From Gordonia hydrophobica NBRC 16057 (GTDB lineage Bacteria; Actinomycetota; Actinomycetes; Mycobacteriales; Mycobacteriaceae), in the NCBI RefSeq assembly GCF_001592365.1, contig NZ_BCWU01000003.1, positions 62,001 through 126,000 of the forward strand: 64,000 bases of DNA, read 5' to 3'. Positions 9,016 through 19,841 of this stretch are shown here, piece after piece (positions within the stretch are counted from its first letter, which is position 1; each line of letters starts with the position of its first letter). The translations under genes and the position numbers were made by a program. Under the pieces are notes generated by a model. It saw nothing but the letters and a program-made list of their open reading frames with translations, was not told the origin of the DNA and made no database searches.

Positions 9016-9500
9016 GTCCAGCCGGCACCGGTCACGGCATCCTGGATCGGATGTTTGATCTCCGACGTCCGGAACTTGTAGTCGTACACCTCGCCGTACT
9101 GCCCGCGCTCGGTGAAGGCGATCGCCGAGCCGAACGAGACCTCCGCCTTCTGCCCGCGGAACGCCTCGGCGCTCATCGACAGGGACGGCACACCCGCCCG
9201 CCATTCGACCGTCCACTCGCGGTCGACGGCACGGACCTCGGCCGCTCCCGGGTCGAGCTTCAACAGGATCTGGAACACCGAGGTCAGTGAGGCCTTGGCG
9301 AAGATCTCGTACCACCGGGCGTCGACGATGCGCCATTCGGCGACGAAGTCGCAGCCCTCGTCGGGGCGGGCCGGGCGGACCTGAAAGGGCGCCGTCGGAC
9401 GGTTCACCGCCAGCAGCGCGTTCGCCACGTCCTGTGGGCCGAGAGCAGGTGTTCCGGATGCCGGTTTCTTCCGGCCGGTCAGCTTGTCGAAGAGTCCCAT
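8985..9500 (-). CDS. Conserved actinobacterial hypothetical protein
   Basis: A 171-aa soluble protein beginning MGLFDKLTGRKKP, with no signal peptide, membrane helix or recognisable catalytic motif. A basic N-terminal tail is followed by an alpha/beta region rich in Trp and acidic residues (FVAEWRIVDARWYEIFAKAS; YGEVYDYKFRTSEIKHP). It resembles uncharacterised proteins of Gordonia and relatives; I do not know a function. The ATG at 9500 has no Shine-Dalgarno, but TACCGT ends 6 nt upstream, suggesting leaderless transcription. Its 3' end overlaps that of the exporter gene. Confidence 0.7.
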   Translation of the reverse strand: MGLFDKLTGRKKPASGTPALGPQDVANALLAVNRPTAPFQVRPARPDEGCDFVAEWRIVDARWYEIFAKASLTSVFQILLKLDPGAAEVRAVDREWTVEWRAGVPSLSMSAEAFRGQKAEVSFGSAIAFTERGQYGEVYDYKFRTSEIKHPIQDAVTGAGWTYRGVAFGKL

Positions 9501-9516
9501 GCACCGACGGTAGCCA

Positions 9517-9547
9517 GGCCGACGGCCGCCGACCAGGCCTGTCGGCC
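9517..9547 (-). terminator. Weak hairpin after exonuclease III gene
   Basis: GGCCGAC / GTCGGCC with a 17-nt loop begins 15 bp past the xthA stop on the minus strand. There is no T-run. It is a possible terminator only. Confidence 0.3.
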
Positions 9548-9562
9548 GTTCGAGCGACTCAG

Positions 9563-10447
9563 TCAGTCGGCGACCGTGTGCGGCAGCTTCACCGAACCGG
9601 CGGCCACCTTCGCCGGGCGCGACGGCGGCGGAACCACCGGGCCCACATCGCCGTCGGGAGCGGTGTCCAGATCGAGGAAGACCGGGGCGTGATCGCTCGG
9701 CTTGGTACCCTTGCGTGCTTGGCGATCCACCCACGACGCCGTCGCCCGGTCTGCCACCGAACCGCCGGCGAGCAGGAAGTCGATGCGCATGCCGAGGTCC
9801 TTGTGGAACATGCCCGCCCGGTAGTCCCAGTAGGTGTAGATCCGCTCGTCCGGCCAGCGCTCGCGCATCACGTCGCGCAGGCCCAGCGCCGTGAGTCCCT
9901 CGAAGGCGGCCCGCTCGCGCTCGGTGACGTGGGTGTGCCCGACGAACGCCGACGGATCGAAGCAGTCGGCGTCGGTCGGGATGATGTTGTAGTCGCCGCA
10001 GATGATCGTCGAATCCGCCTCGGGTTCGACGGCCACGCGCAGCTTCTCGAGCCACGCCAACTTGTACGCGTAGTGGTCGGAGTCCACCTCCCGACCGTTG
10101 GGGACGTAGACCGAGTAGACGCGAACGCCGTCGCACACGGCCGAGATCGCGCGACCCTCGGGCTCGCTCGCCGGATCGGGGAATCCCGGCGCCTCGGGAA
10201 AGGCGACGCGCACGTCGTCCAGGCCCACCCTGCTGACCAGCGCGACGCCGTTCCACTGGCCCTGCCCGGCGTGCGCGAACGCGTAGCCGCGTGCCGCCAG
10301 TTCGTCCCCGAGTTCCGCGGCGAACGCCTCATCGGACACCTTGGTCTCCTGCAGGCACACGACGTCGGGCTGCCGATCGTCGAGCCACGGCAACAGCCGG
10401 GGTACCCGCTGTTTGACAGAGTTCACGTTCCACGTCGCCACTCGCAT
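9563..10447 (-). CDS. xthA: Exodeoxyribonuclease III
   Basis: ExoIII is a Mg-dependent AP endonuclease and 3'-5' exonuclease of base-excision repair. In the 294-aa product all catalytic elements of the EEP fold are visible in order: WNVNS (Asn), CLQETK (Glu), YVPNG (Tyr), GDYNI (Asp, Asn), MRIDF (Asp) and the C-terminal SDHAPV (His). The ATG at 10447 gives the standard MRVATWNVNS start and is preceded by TACGGT at 7 nt. A GTG at 10456 would overlap that -10 and is less likely. A 30-residue Pro-rich tail follows the catalytic core. The gene is not obviously linked to the upstream catabolic operon (66-bp gap, housekeeping role). Confidence 0.93.
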   Translation of the reverse strand: MRVATWNVNSVKQRVPRLLPWLDDRQPDVVCLQETKVSDEAFAAELGDELAARGYAFAHAGQGQWNGVALVSRVGLDDVRVAFPEAPGFPDPASEPEGRAISAVCDGVRVYSVYVPNGREVDSDHYAYKLAWLEKLRVAVEPEADSTIICGDYNIIPTDADCFDPSAFVGHTHVTERERAAFEGLTALGLRDVMRERWPDERIYTYWDYRAGMFHKDLGMRIDFLLAGGSVADRATASWVDRQARKGTKPSDHAPVFLDLDTAPDGDVGPVVPPPSRPAKVAAGSVKLPHTVAD

Positions 10448-10513
10448 ACCGGTCACCGTAGCCGTCAGCGCGATCGCGACCGCCGCCCGGCCCAGGCCCG
10501 CGCCGCGCCGGAC

Positions 10514-11313
10514 TCATCGACGCCGATACCGAGGCGGCCTCTTCTGGAGAAACGCTGCGGTCGCCTCGTGCCGGTCCTCGGTCATCGCTGTCACCATCTG
10601 CTGGCGATTCTCGAACTCGACGGTCGCGGTGAACGACGGCGATTCCAACCCCGCCCACATCCCGACCTTGGTCAACTCCACGGACACCGGCGGGCTCGCG
10701 AGTATTTCGGTCGCGATCGTCATCGCCGCGGGCAGCAACTCCGCTGGTTCGACGACGTCGACGAGCAGTCCGTAGTCGAGTGCCTGCGCGGCACTGACCT
10801 TGCGACCGGTGAGCATCAGTTCATGTGCTCGCCCAGGACCCAGTAGACGGGGCAGGAACCACGACAGCCCGATGTCGCAGGCAGAGAAGCCCGCGCGGAG
10901 AAAGCCGACGGCGAACACGCTCGACGACGATCCGATCCGGATGTCACTCGCGCACACCAGCGCCAGTCCACCGCCGGCTGCCGCGCCGTTCACTGCGGCG
11001 ATCACCGGCTGCCGGAGCCCGTGCAGTCGCTGCGCTAGCGCGGCGATGTCTTGCTGTCGATCAAAGGTCGACACCATCAACCCTTTGCGATCCACGACGT
11101 CGTCGTCTCCGTAGCCACGGAGGTCGAGCCCGGCGCAGAATGCGCGTCCGGCTCCGGTCAGAATCACCACCCGACAGTCGCCATCCTCGGCGATCGAATC
11201 GAGCACCGCGTGCAAGTCTGCGACGAGATCGACGTTCAAGGTGTTCGATGCCTCCGGGCGGTCGAGCTCGACGACGGTGATCTCACCGTCTCGGCGGAGG
11301 TTGACCGTTCTCA

Positions 11314-11317
<4 letters not shown>
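10514..11317 (-). CDS. Enoyl-CoA hydratase/isomerase family protein
   Basis: A 267-aa crotonase-fold protein. The oxyanion-hole segments are AFCAGLDLRG and NGAAAGGGLALVCASDIRI. At the position of the second catalytic Glu of true hydratases the sequence reads FSACDIGLSWFLPRLLG, so Asp or none replaces it and isomerase or another crotonase chemistry is possible. The first ATG of an ATGATG pair overlaps the stop of the upstream acyl-CoA dehydrogenase (ATGA), so the two are translationally coupled. This is the last gene of the importer/beta-oxidation operon running from 20614 to 10514. Confidence 0.85.
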
Positions 11318-12557
<1,240 letters not shown>

Positions 12558-12561
<4 letters not shown>

Positions 12562-13523
12562 GAGAGGTCCTTCGGTACAGGGAATGGTGGATCGGGCCAA
12601 CGGCGAAACACATCGGGGGTGTCCGTCGACACCCGGTCGGTGAAGTGCGGCGAACGCTTGGCCAAGAACGCTTCGATGCCCTCGCGGGCATCGTCGCTCA
12701 CACCGCGGAGATTGAGTGCGGTCGTCTCGAGAGCGTGCGCATCCATCGGATGAGCGGCGGTCATCATGTGCCAGAGCATGCGTCGACTCATGCTCGTCGA
12801 CACCGGAGAGGTGTTATCGACGATCTCCCTGACCAGCGCGGTCGCTACGTCGAGGACGTCGGAGGCCGGATGAACGCTGCGGACCAGTCCGCCGGCCAGA
12901 GCTTCGGCGGCGTCGAAGGTACGTCCGGTCAGCATCCATTCGAGCGCCTGCTGCGGTCCGACGAGCCGCGGCAGGAACCACGACGAGCAGGACTCCGGAA
13001 CGAACGCGCGCCGACTGAACGGGAACGCGAACTTGACGGAGTCTGCGGCGATCCGAATGTCCGTCGGCAACGTCATTGTCGCGCCGACTCCGACGGCATG
13101 CCCGTTGATGGCGGAGACGATCGGCTTGATCGACGCGAAGATCCGCAACACCACCCGACCTCCCCCGTCCCGGCGGAGTGGCAGATCCTCGTCGGCGAGG
13201 CGATACTGTGTCCCCGGCGGTGCGGTGTGACTCGAGCGCCACTCGGCGAACGCATTGCCCGGATCATCGCCCGCTGTGAGGTCCATCCCCGCGCAGAAGG
13301 CGCGGCCCGCGCCGGTCAACAGTACTGCCTGCACATCGTCGTCCGCGTCCGACCGGTCGAAGGCCTCGATGAGCTCGCGCTCCATGCGATCGGTGAACGC
13401 ATTCAGACGATCGGCACGGTTCAGCAGGATCGTGGCGACGCCGTCCGCCACGGTGTAGCAGACGTGCGGCGCCTGCGGATCGTCGTCTGGGGGTAGGTAG
13501 GCGTGAGGTTCGTCAGTGTCCAA
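12558..13523 (-). CDS. Enoyl-CoA hydratase family protein
   Basis: A crotonase of about 321 aa with AFCAGMDLTAGDD and NGHAVGVGATMTLPTDIRIA forming the oxyanion hole and RRAFVPESCSSWFLPRLVG supplying the usual catalytic Glu. No ATG or GTG fits the homologous N-terminus. I chose the TTG at 13523, which overlaps the ligase stop by 11 bp and follows AGGA by 9 nt. A segment of about 25 residues (HTAPPGTQYRLADEDLPLRR) between the two oxyanion motifs is longer than in fatty-acid hydratases and may shape the pocket. It lies in the middle of the operon, between acyl-CoA ligase and acyl-CoA dehydrogenase. Confidence 0.8.
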
Positions 13524-15042
13524 CGGAGTACCGATCCTGAAGTAGTCGCTTGTAAAGCTTGCCGGTGGCGTGCCGCGGAAGTTCCGTAGCGAAGTCGATC
13601 CGGCGCGGGCACTTGTGCCGCGCCAGCTCAGCTCGGCAGTGTTCCAAGAGCAGTCCCTCGAGGGCGTCCTGGTCTGCGTCGGCATCCATCGGCTGCACCA
13701 CAGCGTGCACCACTTGACCTAACTCGTCGTCGGGAATGCCGAAGACCGCCGCATCCGCCACCGCCGGGTGGACCGCCAAGACGTCTTCGGCTTCACGCGG
13801 ATAGATGTTGACGCCGCCGGACAGGATCAGGTCGGTCCGGCGATCAGACAGAGTGAGGTACCCGTCGGCGTCGACCCGACCGATGTCGCCGACTGTGGTC
13901 CACCCGCGATCGTTGCGGGACGACGCCGTCTTCGCTGGATCGCCGAGGTACTCGAACCGATGACCGCCCTCCGCCCAGATCTGCCCGTCTTCGCCCGCGG
14001 GGACTTCGGCCCCGCTGTCGTCGAGCACGTGCACCATCCCGAGCAGTGGACGGCCGACGGATCCGGGGTGGGCCAACCATTCCTCGGAGTCGAGTGCGGT
14101 GAACAGGTAATTCTCCGTGCACGAGTAGAACTCGTGCACGATCGGTCCGAGCCAGTCGATCATCCGCCGTTTCACCTCGATCGGACAGGGTGCTGCCGCG
14201 TGGATCACCGCGCTCAAGGAAGAGACGTCGGAGCCGAGCCGTTGTTGCTCCGGCAGACCGAGCATGCGGATGAACATGGTCGGCACCATCTGGGTGTGCG
14301 TCACGCGGTGATGCTCGACGAGATGCAATGCGACCGCGGCGTCGAACCGCTCCATCACCACGACCGTTCCCCCGCACCGCTGCACGGTCATCACGAACCG
14401 CAGCGGCGCCGCGTGATACAGCGGTGCAGGAGACAGGTACACCGTGTCCCGGTCGAAACCCCACCGGCCTTTCAACAGATCAGCCACGCCCGGCGCGGTG
14501 CCGAGCGGTTCCAGCGAGATCTCGGAGACCACCCCCTTCGGCCGACCTGTGGTCCCGGACGAATACAAGAGGTCGACGCCTTCGCACTCGGGCACGTCGA
14601 CCGGCGGCGTGGCCGCTGCCACGTCGAACAGACCGTCGAGTCCGCGCACACTTGAGTCGACAGTGAACAGATCCGGATTGGTCACCATCGCGTCGACGGC
14701 CCCGAGCACGAGGACCTCGTACATCCGGCTGGTGAGGACCACCCGTGCGGCGCAGTCGGCGAGGATATACGCGACCTCGCCGACGGTGAGCCGGGTGGAC
14801 AGCGCAACGTATCGGAATCCCGAGCGCTGAGCCGCCCATGCGACCTTCAGGAACTCAGCATTGTTCTCCATCACGATCGCGACACAGTCGCCGTGACGAC
14901 ATCCGCGCGACCACAGGAGCGACGACACCGCACGCGAATCGGCAACGAGTTCTGCGTAGGTGACCTGCCTGCCCGAATCGGCCATCGTATAAGCGACTCG
15001 CTCGGGGTCACCGGCGTACGAGTCGGGGAACTCTGTTGTCAC
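13513..15042 (-). CDS. AMP-forming acyl-CoA synthetase
   Basis: The 509-aa enzyme activates a carboxylic acid to its CoA thioester through an acyl-adenylate. The P-loop is YSSGTTGRPKG, the adenylate-binding segment HEFYSCTENY replaces the common YG.TE, the hinge is SDRRTDLILSGGVNIYP, and the C-terminal catalytic Lys is in RHATGKLYKRLL. The size and the SCTE variant fit actinobacterial FadD-like ligases for unusual acids more than fatty-acyl ligases. The GTG start overlaps the SDR stop (GTGA). Directly behind an ABC importer, it probably activates the imported acid. Confidence 0.88.
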   Translation of the reverse strand: MTTEFPDSYAGDPERVAYTMADSGRQVTYAELVADSRAVSSLLWSRGCRHGDCVAIVMENNAEFLKVAWAAQRSGFRYVALSTRLTVGEVAYILADCAARVVLTSRMYEVLVLGAVDAMVTNPDLFTVDSSVRGLDGLFDVAAATPPVDVPECEGVDLLYSSGTTGRPKGVVSEISLEPLGTAPGVADLLKGRWGFDRDTVYLSPAPLYHAAPLRFVMTVQRCGGTVVVMERFDAAVALHLVEHHRVTHTQMVPTMFIRMLGLPEQQRLGSDVSSLSAVIHAAAPCPIEVKRRMIDWLGPIVHEFYSCTENYLFTALDSEEWLAHPGSVGRPLLGMVHVLDDSGAEVPAGEDGQIWAEGGHRFEYLGDPAKTASSRNDRGWTTVGDIGRVDADGYLTLSDRRTDLILSGGVNIYPREAEDVLAVHPAVADAAVFGIPDDELGQVVHAVVQPMDADADQDALEGLLLEHCRAELARHKCPRRIDFATELPRHATGKLYKRLLQDRYSVGH

Positions 15043-15866
15043 GCGCGAGTTCCGCCCGTAGCCGCCAGCCGCCCCGACGACGCCGTGATGTGCCCACCGC
15101 CCGACAGGTTGAGGCCGCCGTCGACGAGCAATTGTGTCCCGGTCATGTACGACGCGATGTCAGACAACAGGACGGCCGCCATCGCGCCGATCTCTGCGCC
15201 CTCGGCGAATCGCCCGAGCGGAACCGAGTCGACCCAGACCTGGCCCATCGCTCCCTCGGTGAGACGGCGCATGCCTTCGGTGCCCTCCACGGGACCTGGA
15301 ATGATGGAGTTGACGCGGATCCCGTGGGGTGCCCATTCCAATGCCATGGACCGCATGAGCTGGTCCACTCCGGCTTTCGCGGCAGCGACGTGCGCCTGGT
15401 CCGCCAGTGGCGTCACCGATTGACCGCCGGACACGAACACGACCGAGCCCTTGGTCCGGCGGAGGTGGTCGAACGCCTCCCGAGCGACATGAAACGAACC
15501 GAGGAGATCGATGTCGACGACCGCTTTGAAGCCGTTGGTCGAGATCCGCTCGGCCGGTGCCACGAAGTTTCCAGCTGCGCCGCAGACGACGCCGTCGACC
15601 GGGCCGAGCTCGGCTTCGGTGCGGGCGAACGCCTCCGCGACAGCCTGGCCGTCGCGCACGTCCGCGACCGTGGTCACGACCCGGGCGCCGCGGGACCGAA
15701 GGTGCTCAGCGGCCTGCTCCAGGCGGCCGCCGGTCCGACCGCAGATGGACACGTCACCTCCTAAGTCAGCGACCGCGCGCGCGATGGCGAGATTGACGCC
15801 GCTGCCTCCACCGGAGACGAATACAGTGCGACCTTCCATCAGGTCGGGAGCAAACGAGTCGATCAT
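15039..15866 (-). CDS. SDR of the 2,4-dienoyl-CoA reductase type
   Basis: This 275-aa Rossmann protein has the cofactor loop VSGGGSGVNLAIA and NAG-equivalent GAAGNFVAPAERIS. The classical YxxxK motif is absent: the active-site helix reads AHVAAAKAGVDQLMRS, with Lys but no Tyr. This, with AAGNF, is the signature of the dienoyl-CoA reductase (DECR) group, which reduces 2,4-dienoyl-CoA or related enoyl-CoAs with NADPH. It is the first catabolic gene after the binding protein (50-bp gap; AAGGAT before the ATG). Simple alcohol dehydrogenase activity is therefore unlikely. Confidence 0.78.
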   Translation of the reverse strand: MIDSFAPDLMEGRTVFVSGGGSGVNLAIARAVADLGGDVSICGRTGGRLEQAAEHLRSRGARVVTTVADVRDGQAVAEAFARTEAELGPVDGVVCGAAGNFVAPAERISTNGFKAVVDIDLLGSFHVAREAFDHLRRTKGSVVFVSGGQSVTPLADQAHVAAAKAGVDQLMRSMALEWAPHGIRVNSIIPGPVEGTEGMRRLTEGAMGQVWVDSVPLGRFAEGAEIGAMAAVLLSDIASYMTGTQLLVDGGLNLSGGGHITASSGRLAATGGTRA

Positions 15867-15916
15867 GAGAATCCTTGTCTATTCGAGTGGTACTTCCGCG
15901 GTGGGTCTGCCGCCGG

Positions 15917-17146
15917 TCAGTCGCGACGCATCTCGTCGTACGGGTTGAACCACGGTTGGACCGTGGTGAGTTTCTGGTCGTCGAACTGCAGCACCTGGAT
16001 CTGCGGCCGGATCATCGCCGGCGCAGCCGTCGTCGCATAGCGTCTGCTCATCGGCTGGCCGAGGAACATCGGAAAGTCGTCGACAGTGCTGAGGAAGTCT
16101 TTGAGCGACGCCGCATCGAAGCGGTCCACACCGATCCGCTTCGCGATGTCGGCGAGCGTCATCACATTGGCGAAGCCCCACTCGTAAAACTCCGACCGAC
16201 CTTCCACCCCCGCGTACTTCTCCATCGCCGCCCGGTACGTCACCACCTGGGGGTCGGACATGTCATCGGGATTGGCGAAGGCGTAACTGAAGAGCGCTCC
16301 ATTCGCGACCTTGGGGTCGACGCGGTCGAAGAAGCTCGAATAGTCCGCAGCACCACCTTGATTCAAGATGCGTGAGACGGGGAATCCCTGCTGGTAGAAG
16401 GCCGTGTACGCCTGCGCAGCCTGCGCTCCGGACTGGTTGGTCAAGATGACATCGGGGGCGGCTCGGACCGCCTTCGCGACGAACGGCGTGGGATCTGCGG
16501 TCCCGGCGGGAAGCAGCACCGGTGTCAACTCGATGTCGAATCCATAGTTCTCGATCGCCGCCTTCACGCGGGTGATGTGGTCCTGTCCGCTCGGGTTGTC
16601 ATCGGTGAACACGACCATCGAGTGCGCCTTCAGGACAGAGCCCGCGTAGTACACCTGCGCCTCGTACTCCGTCGACCCGGCCGTGACGAAACTGCCTTCG
16701 CCGTCGCGAAGATCCTGTGGATTGACCGGCGGATTCAAGCTGGGGATACCCGCACGTTTGAGAACCGGGAATCCGTTCTCGCCCCAGGCGACGGACAGAC
16801 CCAGCTTGGCGACGGCGCCCGCCGCGATCGCCCCATGGGCGCACGCCGTCGTCGCGGCCGGGTCGCCCTTACTGTCGCAGGTCTTCACCTGGATCGGACG
16901 TCCGTCGACCCCGCCCTGCGCGTTCAGGTAATCCTGCGCCGCGAGTTCGCCGGTGGTGAACTGCGAGATCGCGGCACTCGTCCCACCAAGGCCGGTGGCG
17001 TCGGTGATGTCGAAGAACACGATGGGTTTTCCCGTAGGCAGTGGTACTGAGCCGGGAGTCACCGCGCCGTCCGATCCGCCGCATGCGCTGAGGGCCACTG
17101 CCAGTGCCGCCATGGTCGCGGCCCAGCGCACTGTTCGTCGTCTCAT
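15917..17146 (-). CDS. ABC transporter substrate-binding lipoprotein (LivK type)
   Basis: The 409-aa protein carries a lipoprotein signal: basic MRRRTVR, a hydrophobic stretch and lipobox ALSAC with Cys22. The mature part is a type I periplasmic-binding fold (ITDATGLGGTSAAISQFTTGELAAQDYLNAQGG, divided as in Leu/Ile/Val-binding proteins). It would be anchored outside the membrane and pass ligand to the fused permease encoded just upstream. In actinobacterial catabolic operons such Liv-type systems often import aromatic acids, dicarboxylates or amides. The neighbouring ligase suggests a carboxylic acid. The ATG at 17146 is the only start that gives a signal peptide. Confidence 0.88.
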   Translation of the reverse strand: MRRRTVRWAATMAALAVALSACGGSDGAVTPGSVPLPTGKPIVFFDITDATGLGGTSAAISQFTTGELAAQDYLNAQGGVDGRPIQVKTCDSKGDPAATTACAHGAIAAGAVAKLGLSVAWGENGFPVLKRAGIPSLNPPVNPQDLRDGEGSFVTAGSTEYEAQVYYAGSVLKAHSMVVFTDDNPSGQDHITRVKAAIENYGFDIELTPVLLPAGTADPTPFVAKAVRAAPDVILTNQSGAQAAQAYTAFYQQGFPVSRILNQGGAADYSSFFDRVDPKVANGALFSYAFANPDDMSDPQVVTYRAAMEKYAGVEGRSEFYEWGFANVMTLADIAKRIGVDRFDAASLKDFLSTVDDFPMFLGQPMSRRYATTAAPAMIRPQIQVLQFDDQKLTTVQPWFNPYDEMRRD

Positions 17147-17199
17147 GTCATTCCTTGTGCTGCTCGAGCGCGCCCGGACGCGCGCGGTGAATAGGGGCC

Positions 17200-19122
17200 T
17201 CACGCGTCGACCGCCGTCGGTGCGGGTGTAGCCGCGGGCGTGGAAGTGATTGCTGCGGGAGGCGGCGTTCGGAACCGTCTGACGGCCCAGCCGACTTGTT
17301 GCCTGACTGCCAGCGCGATGCCGTCTGGTTGGACGACCGCATTGATGATCAACATTGCGCCGGAGATGATGATCCACCACTCGGAGATGGCATCGACCGA
17401 GGTCAACGCCACATAGAGCACGCCGCCGTTAGCGATGACACCAGCGGTCAGCGCACCGTAGACCGTGGCGATGCCGCCGATGTAGGCCAGCGCCAGCAAC
17501 ATGATCGACGCGATCGGTGCGAAGCGGGTGAACGCCACTGCCCCGAGTTGATAAGCGAGCATGCCGCCGCCGACGCCCGCCACGAAGGTCGAGAGGCCGA
17601 ACGCCTGCAGTTTGGTCATCTGGACATTGATGCCCGACGCTGCCGCCGCACGCTCGTTGCTTCGAACAGCGAGCATCCGTCTCCCCAGCGAACTCATCCG
17701 GATGTTGAGGACACCCGCCATCAACGCCAGGGTCACCACGAGCGTCACGATCCCGAATCTGACCGGATGCGCCACCGAATCGAGCGACCAGCCGAACAAC
17801 GACGGGCTCGGTACGTGACTGCCATCGGCGCCACCGGTCCACGACGCATTCCCGAATAGGAAGCTCGAGACGGCGACAGCGGCGCCGAGCGTGACGACGG
17901 CGAGGCTGATGCCGCGGACCCGCAGGGAAGCGAATCCGATGGCGACGCCGATCGGCACGACGATGACCGCGGACAAGATGATCGGTACCGGGAACGGCAG
18001 CCCAAGATCCTGACCGAGCTTGGACACCGCGAAGGCTGCCAACCCGGCGAACGCCATCTGCATCAGTGAGATCTGCCCGGTGAACCCGGTGACGACCACC
18101 AGTGACAGCGCCAGCATCACCATGATCAAGCTGGTCACGATGCCGTCGCGATACGTGTTGCCGAGCAGTACCAAACCCAGCACCGTGATCGCTGCAACGG
18201 CGGCAAGTGGTGCCGCTCGGCGTCGTACCGCGGGCGCGAGCGGCAGTCGAGATGTCTCCCGTGCACCGCGTCCCGGAATCAGCTGTCCGGTCACGACCAT
18301 CACCACGACGATCAGCACGAACGGCAGCGCGTCGTTGATCCCCGGTTGGGTCCAGAACCGAGTGAGCAGCGACTGGGCGGCACCGATGGCGAGGGCCACG
18401 GCCACGGTGATGCCGAAGGAGTCGAATCTGCCAACGAGCGCTGCGGCCAAGGCCGGCACCACCAGCAAAGTCAGGGTAGAGATGTTGAGCGCGGCGATCG
18501 GAGCGAACAGGACACCGGCGAGTGCTGCGAGCATGCATCCGAGAGCCCAGTTGGCGGCACCGATCGCGTCCGGAGAGTAACCGAGGAGCGCGACGCCTCG
18601 CTCGTTGCCGGACGCTGCTCGCGTGACGATGCCGAAACGGGTGTACCGGTACGCAGCCCACAGCACGACAGCCAGAACGATCGCAGTCCCAGTCAGGTAC
18701 ACGCGGTCGATGCCGAAGTTCATCCCGAGAATTCGGATGCTGTCGACAGGAAAGATCGGTCGCGCGACGACGGTCGGCACCTTCCACACCTGCGTCGCGA
18801 CCCCCTGCAGAAGCAGCATCAGGCCGAGTGTGGCGACGATGCGGGCCAGAGCCGGCGCTTGCCTCAGCTGCCTCATGACCACCGCGTAGAACAGCGCCCC
18901 GCCGATACCCGCGGTGATGATGCAGGTCAGCGCCGCCGTCAGCAGGGGCGTTCCATTGCTCGTTGCGATGCCGAAGTAGATGGCCGAGCATCCGGCGATC
19001 GCGCCTTGCGCGAAGTTCACGGTGCCGGTGCCCTTATGGATCAACACGATGCCGAGCGACAGAAGCGCATACACGGCGCCGGCACCGAGACCGAGAATCG
19101 GGAAGAGAATGAGGTCGTTCAT
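17200..19122 (-). CDS. Fused LivH-LivM ABC permease
   Basis: One 640-aa protein carries both permease halves that are usually two genes. Residues about 1-290 match LivH (AVYALLSLGIVLIHKGTGTVNFAQG and the EAA-like segment RFGIVTRAASGNERGVALLG). Residues about 310-610 match LivM (SLVVVTGFTGQISLMQMAFAG and SLGRRMLAVRSNERAAAASGIN). A short Arg-rich linker near 290-305 joins them, and a Pro/Thr-rich tail ends the protein. The ATG overlaps the livF stop (ATGA). Together with LivF, LivG and the lipoprotein it makes a full importer. Confidence 0.9.
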   Translation of the reverse strand: MNDLILFPILGLGAGAVYALLSLGIVLIHKGTGTVNFAQGAIAGCSAIYFGIATSNGTPLLTAALTCIITAGIGGALFYAVVMRQLRQAPALARIVATLGLMLLLQGVATQVWKVPTVVARPIFPVDSIRILGMNFGIDRVYLTGTAIVLAVVLWAAYRYTRFGIVTRAASGNERGVALLGYSPDAIGAANWALGCMLAALAGVLFAPIAALNISTLTLLVVPALAAALVGRFDSFGITVAVALAIGAAQSLLTRFWTQPGINDALPFVLIVVVMVVTGQLIPGRGARETSRLPLAPAVRRRAAPLAAVAAITVLGLVLLGNTYRDGIVTSLIMVMLALSLVVVTGFTGQISLMQMAFAGLAAFAVSKLGQDLGLPFPVPIILSAVIVVPIGVAIGFASLRVRGISLAVVTLGAAVAVSSFLFGNASWTGGADGSHVPSPSLFGWSLDSVAHPVRFGIVTLVVTLALMAGVLNIRMSSLGRRMLAVRSNERAAAASGINVQMTKLQAFGLSTFVAGVGGGMLAYQLGAVAFTRFAPIASIMLLALAYIGGIATVYGALTAGVIANGGVLYVALTSVDAISEWWIIISGAMLIINAVVQPDGIALAVRQQVGWAVRRFRTPPPAAITSTPAATPAPTAVDA

Positions 19123-19841
19123 CGAACCGGCTCCTCGACTAGGTAGCTGGCTCGCAGCGTGGTCTTGTCTGCGAGGAGGTCTGCCGAGTCGCCGGACAGG
19201 GCGATTCGACCGTGATTGAGGACGTAGGCGCGGTCGGAGTGCTCGAGCACCAGGTCGACGTGTTGTTCGACGAGAAGGATCGCCGTGTCGAGTTCCGCCG
19301 CAATGGTGCGGATGGTCGGCAGCATCTCCTGCACCACGAGCGGGGCCAATCCGAGGCTCAGTTCGTCGATCATCAGGACCCGCGGGCGCGACGCCAACGC
19401 GCGGCCGACCGCGAGCATCTGTTGCTCGCCGCCGGACAGTTGCCCGGCCGGCACCGTCAACTTGGGTCGCAGCGCCGGAAAGTACTGCAGCACGAGGTCT
19501 TCGGTCTCCGAGCGCAGATTCCGCGACACCCGTGCGAGCTTCAAATTCTCACGACACGTCAGGTTCGCGAACACCGAGCGGTCATCAGGCACCAGGACCA
19601 CGCCGTTGCGCGCCTGCCGATAGGGCCTGCCCGCCTTCACCGGCTCGCCGAGTGCACGCACGACGCCGTGGATCGACTTGAGAACCCCGGCGAGAGTGAG
19701 CAGCGCGGTCGTCTTGCCCGCGCCGTTGCCGCCGAGCAACGCGACCACCTCACCCGGATCGACGTGCAGGTCGACGCCTCGAAGAACGGGAACTCCGGCG
19801 TAGCCCGATGTCGCGGCGGACAGTTCTATTGCATGGGTCAT
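19119..19841 (-). CDS. ABC transporter ATP-binding protein (LivF type)
   Basis: The 240-aa ATPase has Walker A GGNGAGKT, signature LSGGEQQML, Walker B RVLMIDELSLGLAP and the switch His in LLVEQHVDL. ELSLGLAP and length identify it as the LivF member of the pair. It energises the fused permease at the inner membrane face. Its ATG overlaps the LivG stop by 4 bp. Confidence 0.92.
   Translation of the reverse strand: MTHAIELSAATSGYAGVPVLRGVDLHVDPGEVVALLGGNGAGKTTALLTLAGVLKSIHGVVRALGEPVKAGRPYRQARNGVVLVPDDRSVFANLTCRENLKLARVSRNLRSETEDLVLQYFPALRPKLTVPAGQLSGGEQQMLAVGRALASRPRVLMIDELSLGLAPLVVQEMLPTIRTIAAELDTAILLVEQHVDLVLEHSDRAYVLNHGRIALSGDSADLLADKTTLRASYLVEEPVR

Noticed and set aside
9563..10456. GTG start for exonuclease III at 10456
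   Set aside because: It would overlap the TACGGT -10 box; the ATG at 10447 gives the conserved N-terminus.
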